The notes under the pieces are model-generated. The model did not search any database. It was not told the DNA's origin and was given only the letters and a program-made list of their open reading frames with translations. DNA of 58,129 nucleotides, taken from Acidimicrobiales bacterium. GTDB taxonomy: Bacteria; Actinomycetota; Acidimicrobiia; Acidimicrobiales; SZUA-35. Positions 8,833-15,973 of the stretch are shown here, piece by piece. Both the position numbers and the translations under genes were made by a program. The DNA is taken from NCBI GenBank assembly GCA_013003535.1, contig JABDIY010000162.1, forward strand, positions 1-58,129, in the 5' to 3' direction. Positions within the stretch are counted from its first letter, which is position 1; every line of letters starts with the position of its first letter.

Positions 8833-11800
8833 CTAGGAAGACGGCGCCGTGTTCGTGGTGGTCGGCTCGGGCATGGGAGCGGAGCCGCGGTCTGTGGAAG
8901 TGGGAGAATCGCGCAGATCGATGACGCTGCGTCTGACCTTCTCGCTGACCACCTTCGACGATTCGCCCGGTTTCATTGAAACCCCATACAGCACGTCAGC
9001 GGCCTCCATCGTTCTCTTTTGGTGGCTGACGATGATCAGCTGAGCGTCGTCGCGAAATTCCTGCACCAGCGTGAGGAATCGGTTCAGGTTGAAATCATCC
9101 AGGGCCGCCTCTACCTCGTCCATTACATAAAAGGGGGAAGGACGCGACCGGAAAACCGCAAACAAGAATGCCAGGGCGGTGAGAGATCGTTCGCCGCCAG
9201 AGAGGAGCGACAGCTTCTTCACGTTTTTCCCTGACGGCTTGGCCTCGATCTCAACACCGGTGTTCAAGATGTCATGTGGTTCGGTGAGAATCACCGCTCC
9301 CTTCCCACCCGGGAACAGCATCTCGAAGAGTTCGGTGAAGTTCGTTGCCACGTCGGCATAGGCAGCCGCAAAGACGCCCACGATCTGCTCGTCCACCTCT
9401 CGGATCAGGTGCAGTAACTCGCGCCGGGAACTCTTGACGTCGTCCATCTGGCCGGTGACGAACTCGTAGCGCTCTTTGAGCTCCTCGAATTCCTCGAGGG
9501 CCAGTGGATTGATCGGTCCCATCGCTTTGAGTTCACGATCCAAGTTACGGAGGCGGGCTTCGGGGCTCAGCCCTTCTGGGGTCTCGGGTCGCGGGGACTC
9601 CATCGCGGCGTGCGGTTCCATGTCGAGATCCCGCCGCACCGTCTCGGTGAGAGTTTCCAACCGAACGCGGTCTTCGGCCTCGGCCAAGTCCACACGGTTC
9701 TTCCGGTTCCGAACGGCCTCGAGTTCCCGCTCAGCAGCCGCTCGTTCAGTTCGGTGCCCATTGAGTGTGACTCCCACCTGACGAGCTGCTTCGCTCTGAG
9801 CTTGGCTTGCAGAATTCAGGCCTGTGAGCCAGCCATCTACCGTCTCCCGCTTGGAAAACAGTTGCTGTGTGAGATCCTTCACTGCGCCCAATGCCGACTG
9901 GATGACTTCGCGGCGGGCCCGAGCCTGGTCTCGCTCCGAGACGAGCCGTGTTAGTCGATCTTCGATCTCGTTTCGCCGAGTCGTGATCATCTCGCGACGC
10001 TCGGAGATTGCCGCCTCTCTCATTCCGACATCGCTTTTGAGACCAGCAACGAGTCTGGCCCGCTGTTCCAATGCGGTGCGCGCCTCCGCTACGGTTTGCG
10101 CCCGATCCAGCTGGGCTTTCTCATCGGCCTCCAGGCCCGGCAACTTCAGTTGCAGTGACGCCAATTGTTGTCGCTCGGCCGCAGCTCGCTCCGTGATCTC
10201 GTACCGCTGCCGGCTCAGCTGCTTGCGGGTCTCTTCCAGCTCGTCCAACTCTGCGGTGGCGCGCGCCGCAACCTTGGTAGCGGCCTCGACCGCAGCTGTA
10301 TGGTCGCGTTGTTCGTTCTCGGCACTACGTTGCTGCTCCCCGGTGAGGAGAAGTGTGCCTTCTGCGTCGCTCACCGCTTCGGCGACGGCATCCTGCCGCA
10401 CGCGGGCGGCCTTCGCATTGGCCTCGGCCTCGGCCTGGGCCGCACCGGTAGCGCCAGTGCGATCACCGGCGAGCCGCCATCCAGTGGGCCCCAGCCGATC
10501 CCCCATCTTGGTGACCACCGTGACTCCGGGGTGCGTACTGACGATGTCGGCGGCGTCGGACCACGAACCGGGTACAGCGACCACATTGTGCAGAAGCTGA
10601 TCGAGCAGCGCCGACACTTCGTCCCGGTCAGCCCGCACCAATGAGCGAAGGGCAACGGCCTCCTCTCCCAAATCGGAGGGGAGATTGGTTTGTGACTTAT
10701 CCAGTTGGAGTGAGCCCAGCGGCAGAACTGCCCCCGCAATGTGCGCATCTGTGAGATCGGAAAGTGCCCGCCGGGCGTTGGTTTGGGAGTCCACCAGCAC
10801 GGCTTCCAACGCCTCGGATGCGGCTGCCTCAACTGCACCCTCCCAGCCGTCATCTACTGCGATGAGGTCGAGGAGCGTGCCCATGACTCCCGCTGTACCG
10901 GTCAGGGCGTCGACGCCCGCCCGGTTACGAGCCTCGGCCAACGCCTGGGCAAGGGCGTCGGCTCGCGCCTGCCATTTGGCAACGTCGTCGTCCACGGTTC
11001 TTCGCTGGTCGTTGGCTGCCCGTAATGCTGCCTCGGCCTCGACCAGCGATGCGTTGGCGCCGATGAGGAAACCCTCCAGTTCCTCGGCCCTGGCCGGAGC
11101 AGTCCTCAAAACTTCTTCGGCACCGGATCGCTCCGAAACCAGCCGATCGCGCCGCACCGACAGCGCAGAGATCTGGTCGTTGAGTCGGCTGTCCTCAGCC
11201 TGATCCCGCTGGGCGGCCGATTCCAAAGCGCTCAGTTGAGCCCGAACCTCAGCCGCCTCGTTGCCGGGCGGGGACACGCCGTCACCCCACTGCTGCTCGA
11301 AAGCCAGCCGCTCGGCTTCGAGTTCCTTTTCCGCTGCTCTGGCTCGAGCACGGTCGGGTTTCAGGGTTTCGGTGTCGGCCTCTACCGCCGCCATGTCCTG
11401 GGCCAATCGAGCGCTCTCGGCCTCTAGTGATGCCACCAGACCCTCGTCGACGGCGGACTGTAACTCACCTTCGAGGCGTCGGCGCCGCTCCCCCACCACG
11501 TTGGTCTGCCCAATGATACGTTCCCGAATGGAACGGGCTCGCCCCAGCACATCGTCGACATCGGATCCGCCGAGCGCGGCCAGCTCGGCTTCCCCGTCGA
11601 GAATTTTCGCATCGAGGCGGGCAAGGTCGCTCTGGAGTTCCTGCTCTCGGTGAGCGGAGGCGGTGCGGTCGCGTTTATGAGTTTCGAGACGGTCCATCAA
11701 CGACCGAAGTTCTCGACCAACCAGGAAAGCCCGAAGGGCCGAAGCCTCGCCGAGAACCTCGCCGTGCCGACGGGCTGCGTCGGCTTGTTTCTCCAGCGGT

Positions 11801-12408
11801 TTGAGCTGACGTTTGACCTCGCGCACGAGATCGGCCACCCGGTTCAGACTCTCCTCGGTGGATGCTAGGCGACGCTCGGCCCGCTCCTTGCGCTTGCGAA
11901 ACTTCAGTACCCCGGCGGCCTCTTCGATGATGCCCCGGCGATCTTCGGGACGAGCATTGAGGACAGCATCAATCTGGCCCTGAGAGACGATGATGTGCTG
12001 TTGCCGGCCAACGCCGGAATCACTCAAAAGTTCGGTGATATCAAGTAGACGGCAACTGGCACCGTTGATCCGATAGTCCGATTCGCCGGACCGAAACAGC
12101 GTGCGAGTAATTGTGACTTCGGAGAACTCGATGGGCAGGGTCCCGTCGGAATTGTCGATCGTGAGCGAGACCTCGGCCCGACCGAGTGCAGCCTTGCTTT
12201 GCGTTCCCGCAAAGATCACGTCTTCCATTTTCGCCGAGCGCACCGCGCTGGGAGCCTGCGCTCCGAGCACCCATGCAATGGCGTCTACAACATTGCTCTT
12301 CCCGCTTCCGTTAGGGCCGACCACCACCGTGATGCCGTCTTCAAGATCTAGCGTGGCATGGTCCGCGAAGGACTTGAACCCCTTTATCGACAACGTTCGC
12401 AAATGCAT
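8833..12408 (-). CDS. smc: Chromosome segregation ATPase SMC
   Basis: Core ATPase of the SMC-ScpAB condensin complex, which folds and segregates the chromosome (1191 aa, normal length). The N-terminal head has Walker A GPNGSGKS (31-38). Two long coiled coils flank a hinge at roughly 500-650 (GVMGTLLDLIAVDDGWEGA, then ALSDLTDAH and GDRLGPTGWRLAGD). The C-terminal head has the signature LLSGGERS (about 1068-1075) and Walker B FYVMDE (1093-1098), followed by a Pro/Thr-rich tail of about 25 residues. A TACTCT hexamer lies 8 nt before the ATG. It is separated from fpg/rnc by a divergent glycoside hydrolase gene. Confidence 0.97.
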   Translation of the reverse strand: MHLRTLSIKGFKSFADHATLDLEDGITVVVGPNGSGKSNVVDAIAWVLGAQAPSAVRSAKMEDVIFAGTQSKAALGRAEVSLTIDNSDGTLPIEFSEVTITRTLFRSGESDYRINGASCRLLDITELLSDSGVGRQQHIIVSQGQIDAVLNARPEDRRGIIEEAAGVLKFRKRKERAERRLASTEESLNRVADLVREVKRQLKPLEKQADAARRHGEVLGEASALRAFLVGRELRSLMDRLETHKRDRTASAHREQELQSDLARLDAKILDGEAELAALGGSDVDDVLGRARSIRERIIGQTNVVGERRRRLEGELQSAVDEGLVASLEAESARLAQDMAAVEADTETLKPDRARARAAEKELEAERLAFEQQWGDGVSPPGNEAAEVRAQLSALESAAQRDQAEDSRLNDQISALSVRRDRLVSERSGAEEVLRTAPARAEELEGFLIGANASLVEAEAALRAANDQRRTVDDDVAKWQARADALAQALAEARNRAGVDALTGTAGVMGTLLDLIAVDDGWEGAVEAAASEALEAVLVDSQTNARRALSDLTDAHIAGAVLPLGSLQLDKSQTNLPSDLGEEAVALRSLVRADRDEVSALLDQLLHNVVAVPGSWSDAADIVSTHPGVTVVTKMGDRLGPTGWRLAGDRTGATGAAQAEAEANAKAARVRQDAVAEAVSDAEGTLLLTGEQQRSAENEQRDHTAAVEAATKVAARATAELDELEETRKQLSRQRYEITERAAAERQQLASLQLKLPGLEADEKAQLDRAQTVAEARTALEQRARLVAGLKSDVGMREAAISERREMITTRRNEIEDRLTRLVSERDQARARREVIQSALGAVKDLTQQLFSKRETVDGWLTGLNSASQAQSEAARQVGVTLNGHRTERAAAERELEAVRNRKNRVDLAEAEDRVRLETLTETVRRDLDMEPHAAMESPRPETPEGLSPEARLRNLDRELKAMGPINPLALEEFEELKERYEFVTGQMDDVKSSRRELLHLIREVDEQIVGVFAAAYADVATNFTELFEMLFPGGKGAVILTEPHDILNTGVEIEAKPSGKNVKKLSLLSGGERSLTALAFLFAVFRSRPSPFYVMDEVEAALDDFNLNRFLTLVQEFRDDAQLIIVSHQKRTMEAADVLYGVSMKPGESSKVVSEKVRRSVIDLRDSPTSTDRGSAPMPEPTTTNTAPSS

Positions 12409-12608
12409 CGTGACTCAGAGTAGTAGTGGGCCGCCCGGCTCCGTGGCGTTTGCCCCGCCCTATCCCGGCTTTCTGCCTGCAGTCATACAAGCCTAAGTAG
12501 CGATCATGAATGACTGCGGAGTGGGCCGGCGAGAATGTTGCGCGGCCGCTCCAACCAGGACGTATGTGACCCACTCAATATGGCGGGCCAATCTGTCGAT
12601 GGCAGTGG

Positions 12609-14045
12609 GTGCGGTTCCGGGTGTTGACAGTCATGGTTCTGGCCATTCTGCTGCCAGGATGCGTGACCGGCGAGGATCCTGAACTGCTCCCCTTCAACGA
12701 CAGTTCAACCACCTCGTCGGCGAGTTCAGACGATAGTACGACCACCGATATCCCGGCACTACCACCGCAAACTCCGGCCGGAGGCGTCGGCCCGCCAGTG
12801 CCAACCTCACGGGCGCCGAACTCCTCAGCGCCAGATCCGACCAACCAATCCTCGACCACGGTCGACTCGCCGACCCAGAGCTCATCGTCCTCCAGCACCG
12901 CATCCCCTACTACTGCGGCACCAACCACTCCATCGTCAGTCGCAACATCCAGCACCGTGCCCTCCAGCGAGCCAAGCAATACAACAACCTCTTCCCCCGC
13001 CAGTGCCTCCACTACACCGGGGCCTGCCCCGAGCATTCCCGCTGTCTCACGGCTTCGTCTGGGTGTCTCGCCGGGAGGCGGCGTCATCGACCAAGGGACC
13101 GCCGCTCTCAGCCGGGACCTCGATGCCATGGCGGCAATGGGGCTTACCCAATTGCGACTTGATTTCGATTGGAGTCGAATTGAACCAATCGAAGGTGATT
13201 TCAGCTGGACCGCAACCGATCGCATCGTCTCAGCAGCCAGGGCACGAGGAATCAAGGTGCACGGTCTGCTCACTTATACGCCGGCTTGGGCTCGACCACC
13301 GGGCACAAACGAGAAGCATCCCCCAACCAGGGACGCGGATTTCGCCAACTTCAGCAGGGCTGTGGTGGAACGGTATCGTTCACAAGGGATCAGCTCTTGG
13401 GAGGTATGGAACGAACCCAACATCCCCAACTTCTGGTCCGCCGCTGGCGGCCCCGATGCCAACCGTTATGCGACGCTTCTCAACGCTTCGGCCGTTGCAA
13501 TCCACAGCGCCGACCCCGCCGCAACCGTGGTCACCGGAGGACTCGCCCCGGCGGTTGACACCGCCGGTGTATCGATCGCCCCTGGGACATTCCTGACCAG
13601 GCTTTTCGCCACGCTGGACTCGGGCATCGTCCAAGGCGTCGCCATCCATCCTTACAGTTATCCGGCTCTCCCCACCTCAGCTTTGAGTTGGAACACCTTT
13701 GCCCGCCTGCCGGAATTCCAACAGATCGTTGCGGTCGGTGAAGGGCGGGCCCTGCCGATCTGGATCACCGAGTTTGGAGCACCAACGGGGTCGTCGAGTT
13801 CGGCGGTCAGCACTGCCGACCAAGCTGCGATCGTGCAGGATGCGCTCAGCTGCCTTCTTGGTGTGAGCTGGATTGGCCCGGTCTTCCTCTACAACATGCG
13901 CGACCGGACCGGCGGCAATCCCAATGACGTGGAAGACAACTTCGGACTTCTGAGGGCCGACTGGTCTTCCAAGCCCGTGGTGGCAGTGCTACAGACCCAC
14001 ATTACCGACCCCGGCAGTTTCGGCACGGGTTGCGCTGGCTGGTAG
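12609..14045 (+). CDS. Secreted lipoprotein glycoside hydrolase (TIM-barrel, clan GH-A type)
   Basis: Predicted cell-surface glycosidase of 478 aa. A lipoprotein signal with lipobox LLPGC (Cys18) is followed by a very long Ser/Thr/Pro-rich linker (about 30-145), probably extended and possibly glycosylated. A (beta/alpha)8 domain follows (148-478). Its clan GH-A features are visible: LRLDFDWSRIEP, the acid/base Glu269 in WEVWNEPN, the IHPYSYP segment, and the nucleophile Glu388 in WITEFGAP. The pattern resembles GH39/GH5-like beta-glycosidases; the substrate cannot be assigned. GTG 12609 is used; GTG 12621 and ATG 12633 would also leave a signal peptide. It interrupts the usual fpg-smc gene order. 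Confidence 0.85.
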   Translation: MRFRVLTVMVLAILLPGCVTGEDPELLPFNDSSTTSSASSDDSTTTDIPALPPQTPAGGVGPPVPTSRAPNSSAPDPTNQSSTTVDSPTQSSSSSSTASPTTAAPTTPSSVATSSTVPSSEPSNTTTSSPASASTTPGPAPSIPAVSRLRLGVSPGGGVIDQGTAALSRDLDAMAAMGLTQLRLDFDWSRIEPIEGDFSWTATDRIVSAARARGIKVHGLLTYTPAWARPPGTNEKHPPTRDADFANFSRAVVERYRSQGISSWEVWNEPNIPNFWSAAGGPDANRYATLLNASAVAIHSADPAATVVTGGLAPAVDTAGVSIAPGTFLTRLFATLDSGIVQGVAIHPYSYPALPTSALSWNTFARLPEFQQIVAVGEGRALPIWITEFGAPTGSSSSAVSTADQAAIVQDALSCLLGVSWIGPVFLYNMRDRTGGNPNDVEDNFGLLRADWSSKPVVAVLQTHITDPGSFGTGCAGW

Positions 14046-14060
14046 GCCAGTGGGAGAACG

Positions 14061-14894
14061 CTAGACCTGCGTGGAGCAGTAGTAGACGACGTGGCCCTTG
14101 AACTTACCCTTGAGAATTGGCGTTCGCGAACGAGGACTGAGCTGGCCTTCCTTGCCGTACACCGCGATGTGCTCTCCGAATCCGCCCGGGTTGCCTTCGA
14201 TGTCCACAAACGGCCGGCTCTCCAAGGTGGTGCCACGATACTTGATGGCGTCGTGAAGGATCGTAGTGATCGAACGGTTCAACCGACGCAGTTCCTGCGT
14301 TGAGAGGGCCTTGGCCGGGCGGTCATACATGAGGCCGGCGTCGAAGAGAATCTCGTCGCTATAGAGGTCTCCAATGCCCACAAAGTTGTCCGGGTCGGTG
14401 AGGAACAGTTTCAACGGGAGGTCGCTGTTTAGCACGAAACGCCCGAACACGTTCCACGGAACTGGGTCAGCCAGCAAATCAAGGCCCCGTCCCCGGTGGA
14501 TGTATTGATCGGCGTCCTCTGTGGGGACCACGTTGATTTCGCCTGAGCCGTCTTTGTCCACGAAGCGAAGATCTCCGCCCTGAGTAAAGGTGATGATCAC
14601 CTGGGTGTTGGTGACGATTTCAGCACGCGACGGAACCCTCGAAATCACGGTCTCGGGCCCCGGTTTCATGATCAACGTATGATCGTTGTCCAGCCGCGTG
14701 ACCAGCGTCATTCCTACCCGGGTGGTTTCGACGAACTTGGCGCCTTCGAGGACCTGGGTGAAAGTCTTCTTGGTCCTGTGGAGCGGCGACGACTTCAACC
14801 CCTTGACCTCCACCGCCTTGACCTTGCGACCGGCGGTGTCGCGCTCGAGATCGCGTCGAATGATCTCAAGTTCGGGCAGTTCTGGCTCAACCAT
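14061..14894 (-). CDS. Divergent Fpg/MutM-like DNA glycosylase homologue, probably altered activity
   Basis: Homologue of formamidopyrimidine-DNA glycosylase (277 aa), at the conserved fpg position after rnc. The fold markers are clear: PELPELEIIRRDLE at the N-terminus, the H2TH segment FVGIGDLYSDEILFDAGL (171-188), and the ESRPFVDIEGNPGGFGEHI-AVYGKEG region before the finger. Key residues differ, however. The Pro that must be residue 1 after Met removal is Pro4, behind Met-Val-Glu. The H2TH Asn (GxGN) is Asp176. The CxxC of the zinc finger reads S253-P-R-S256, and of the second pair only Cys273 remains. The start overlaps the rnc stop by 8 nt and no in-frame start places Pro first. Bifunctional Fpg chemistry therefore looks unlikely (inference from by-eye alignment). 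Confidence 0.8.
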   Translation of the reverse strand: MVEPELPELEIIRRDLERDTAGRKVKAVEVKGLKSSPLHRTKKTFTQVLEGAKFVETTRVGMTLVTRLDNDHTLIMKPGPETVISRVPSRAEIVTNTQVIITFTQGGDLRFVDKDGSGEINVVPTEDADQYIHRGRGLDLLADPVPWNVFGRFVLNSDLPLKLFLTDPDNFVGIGDLYSDEILFDAGLMYDRPAKALSTQELRRLNRSITTILHDAIKYRGTTLESRPFVDIEGNPGGFGEHIAVYGKEGQLSPRSRTPILKGKFKGHVVYYCSTQV

Positions 14895-15630
14895 TGGAGT
14901 CCTCGGTTACTTCAAAAGCATTAGTTGCTGGCGTTCTTTGAGCGCCGCGGGCACTGAGCACTTGCCAGGCCGCCTCGGCTGCGGCCTGCTCGGCTCGCTT
15001 CTTCGACGTTCCTCTGCCTTCACCGAAGTTCTCGCCCTCGACGAATGCCACCGCGGAGAAGCGACGATCATGATCGGGGCCCGTGGCCGCCAGGCGGTAC
15101 GTGGGAGCAGGCAGGTTCAGTACGGAGGTGAGTTCTTGAAGGCGTGTTTTGAAGTCTTCGCCGCCGGGGCGTCGAGAGCTCTCCAGGATGGTCTCCTCCA
15201 GCAAGAATAGGGCGCTGTCTCGGGCTGGCTCCCATCCGCCATCGACGAAAACGGCACCGATGATCGCTTCGAACACATCGGCAAGAATGGACTCCTTCTC
15301 TCTTCCTCCCGAAGAGTCCTCGCCTTTTCCCAAACGGAGCATCGCCCCGAGGTTCATCGACTCGGCGACCGATGCGAGACTGGAGGTATTCACCACCGAT
15401 GCACGCAACTTGGCCAACTCCCCCTCCGGGAGATCGCCGTAGTTGTCGTAGGAATAGCTCGTCACGGCGAGCCCAACGACGGAGTCGCCCAAGAACTCCA
15501 GACGTTCATTGGAGTCATGGCCGGGGTTCTCGGCGATGAAACTTCGGTGGGTTAGCGCCAATTCCACAAGTGACCAGTTGCTGAACTGGTGATGGAGTTG
15601 TGCCGCGAGTTTTTGGAATTCAGGCGTCAG
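14887..15630 (-). CDS. rnc: Ribonuclease III, probable CTG start
   Basis: Endonuclease cleaving double-stranded RNA in rRNA and mRNA processing. The catalytic domain has ERLEFLGDS (signature) and the second acidic site DVFEAIIGAVFVDGG; a double-stranded-RNA-binding domain fills the C-terminal third (DFKTRLQELTSVL to QAAAEAAWQVL). The first canonical start in frame, GTG 15567, would delete the first helix. Upstream, the same frame encodes LAAQLHHQFSNWSL, a good match to RNase III helix 1, back to a stop 9 nt before CTG 15630. That CTG overlaps the acpP stop as CTGA and is taken here as the start (247 aa). Starting at 15567 would give 226 aa. Confidence 0.88.
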   Translation of the reverse strand: MTPEFQKLAAQLHHQFSNWSLVELALTHRSFIAENPGHDSNERLEFLGDSVVGLAVTSYSYDNYGDLPEGELAKLRASVVNTSSLASVAESMNLGAMLRLGKGEDSSGGREKESILADVFEAIIGAVFVDGGWEPARDSALFLLEETILESSRRPGGEDFKTRLQELTSVLNLPAPTYRLAATGPDHDRRFSAVAFVEGENFGEGRGTSKKRAEQAAAEAAWQVLSARGAQRTPATNAFEVTEDSNG

Positions 15631-15926
15631 GATCCGTCACCAACTCGGCTGTACACGTAGTCGACTGCGTCGCGCACGAGGCGCAGGTCCTGCAAGTCCT
15701 CATCCTCGATCCGGAATGCATCCGCCCGGTCAGCCAGCTCTTCCTCGATTGCTTCCACGAGCTCAATGAGCGCCAAAGAATCAGCTTCGAGATCATCGGC
15801 GAAGGAATCGCCTTCGCTGATCTGGTCTGGTTCGATTTCCAGGATGTCGGCCAGGCGGTCGCGCACAAGGGCAACCACGTCGGGCCGCGCCATGGGCGCG
15901 TTATTCTTCTGTGTATCAGGGGGCAT
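15627..15926 (-). CDS. acpP: Acyl carrier protein
   Basis: Acyl carrier protein of fatty acid synthesis (99 aa, slightly longer than usual). The 4'-phosphopantetheine attachment Ser50 lies in the canonical DDLEADSLALIELV. The four-helix pattern and strongly acidic composition are kept; about 12 extra residues precede the first helix. The start ATG at 15926 is fixed by a perfect GGAGG six nt upstream. It is grouped with plsX upstream and rnc downstream, as in many bacteria, but a sensor-kinase gene has been placed between plsX and acpP. Confidence 0.95.
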   Translation of the reverse strand: MPPDTQKNNAPMARPDVVALVRDRLADILEIEPDQISEGDSFADDLEADSLALIELVEAIEEELADRADAFRIEDEDLQDLRLVRDAVDYVYSRVGDGS

Positions 15927-15973
15927 CGCTCACCTCCGAGCGGCCAGATCCTATCAGTTTCAGGACTTGACGA

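Noticed and set aside
12575-13273. 232-residue minus-strand frame opposite the glycoside-hydrolase linker
   Set aside because: Its Val/Gly/Glu-rich composition is the mirror of the Ser/Thr/Pro-rich linker codons; the plus-strand protein has a signal peptide and catalytic domain in one frame.
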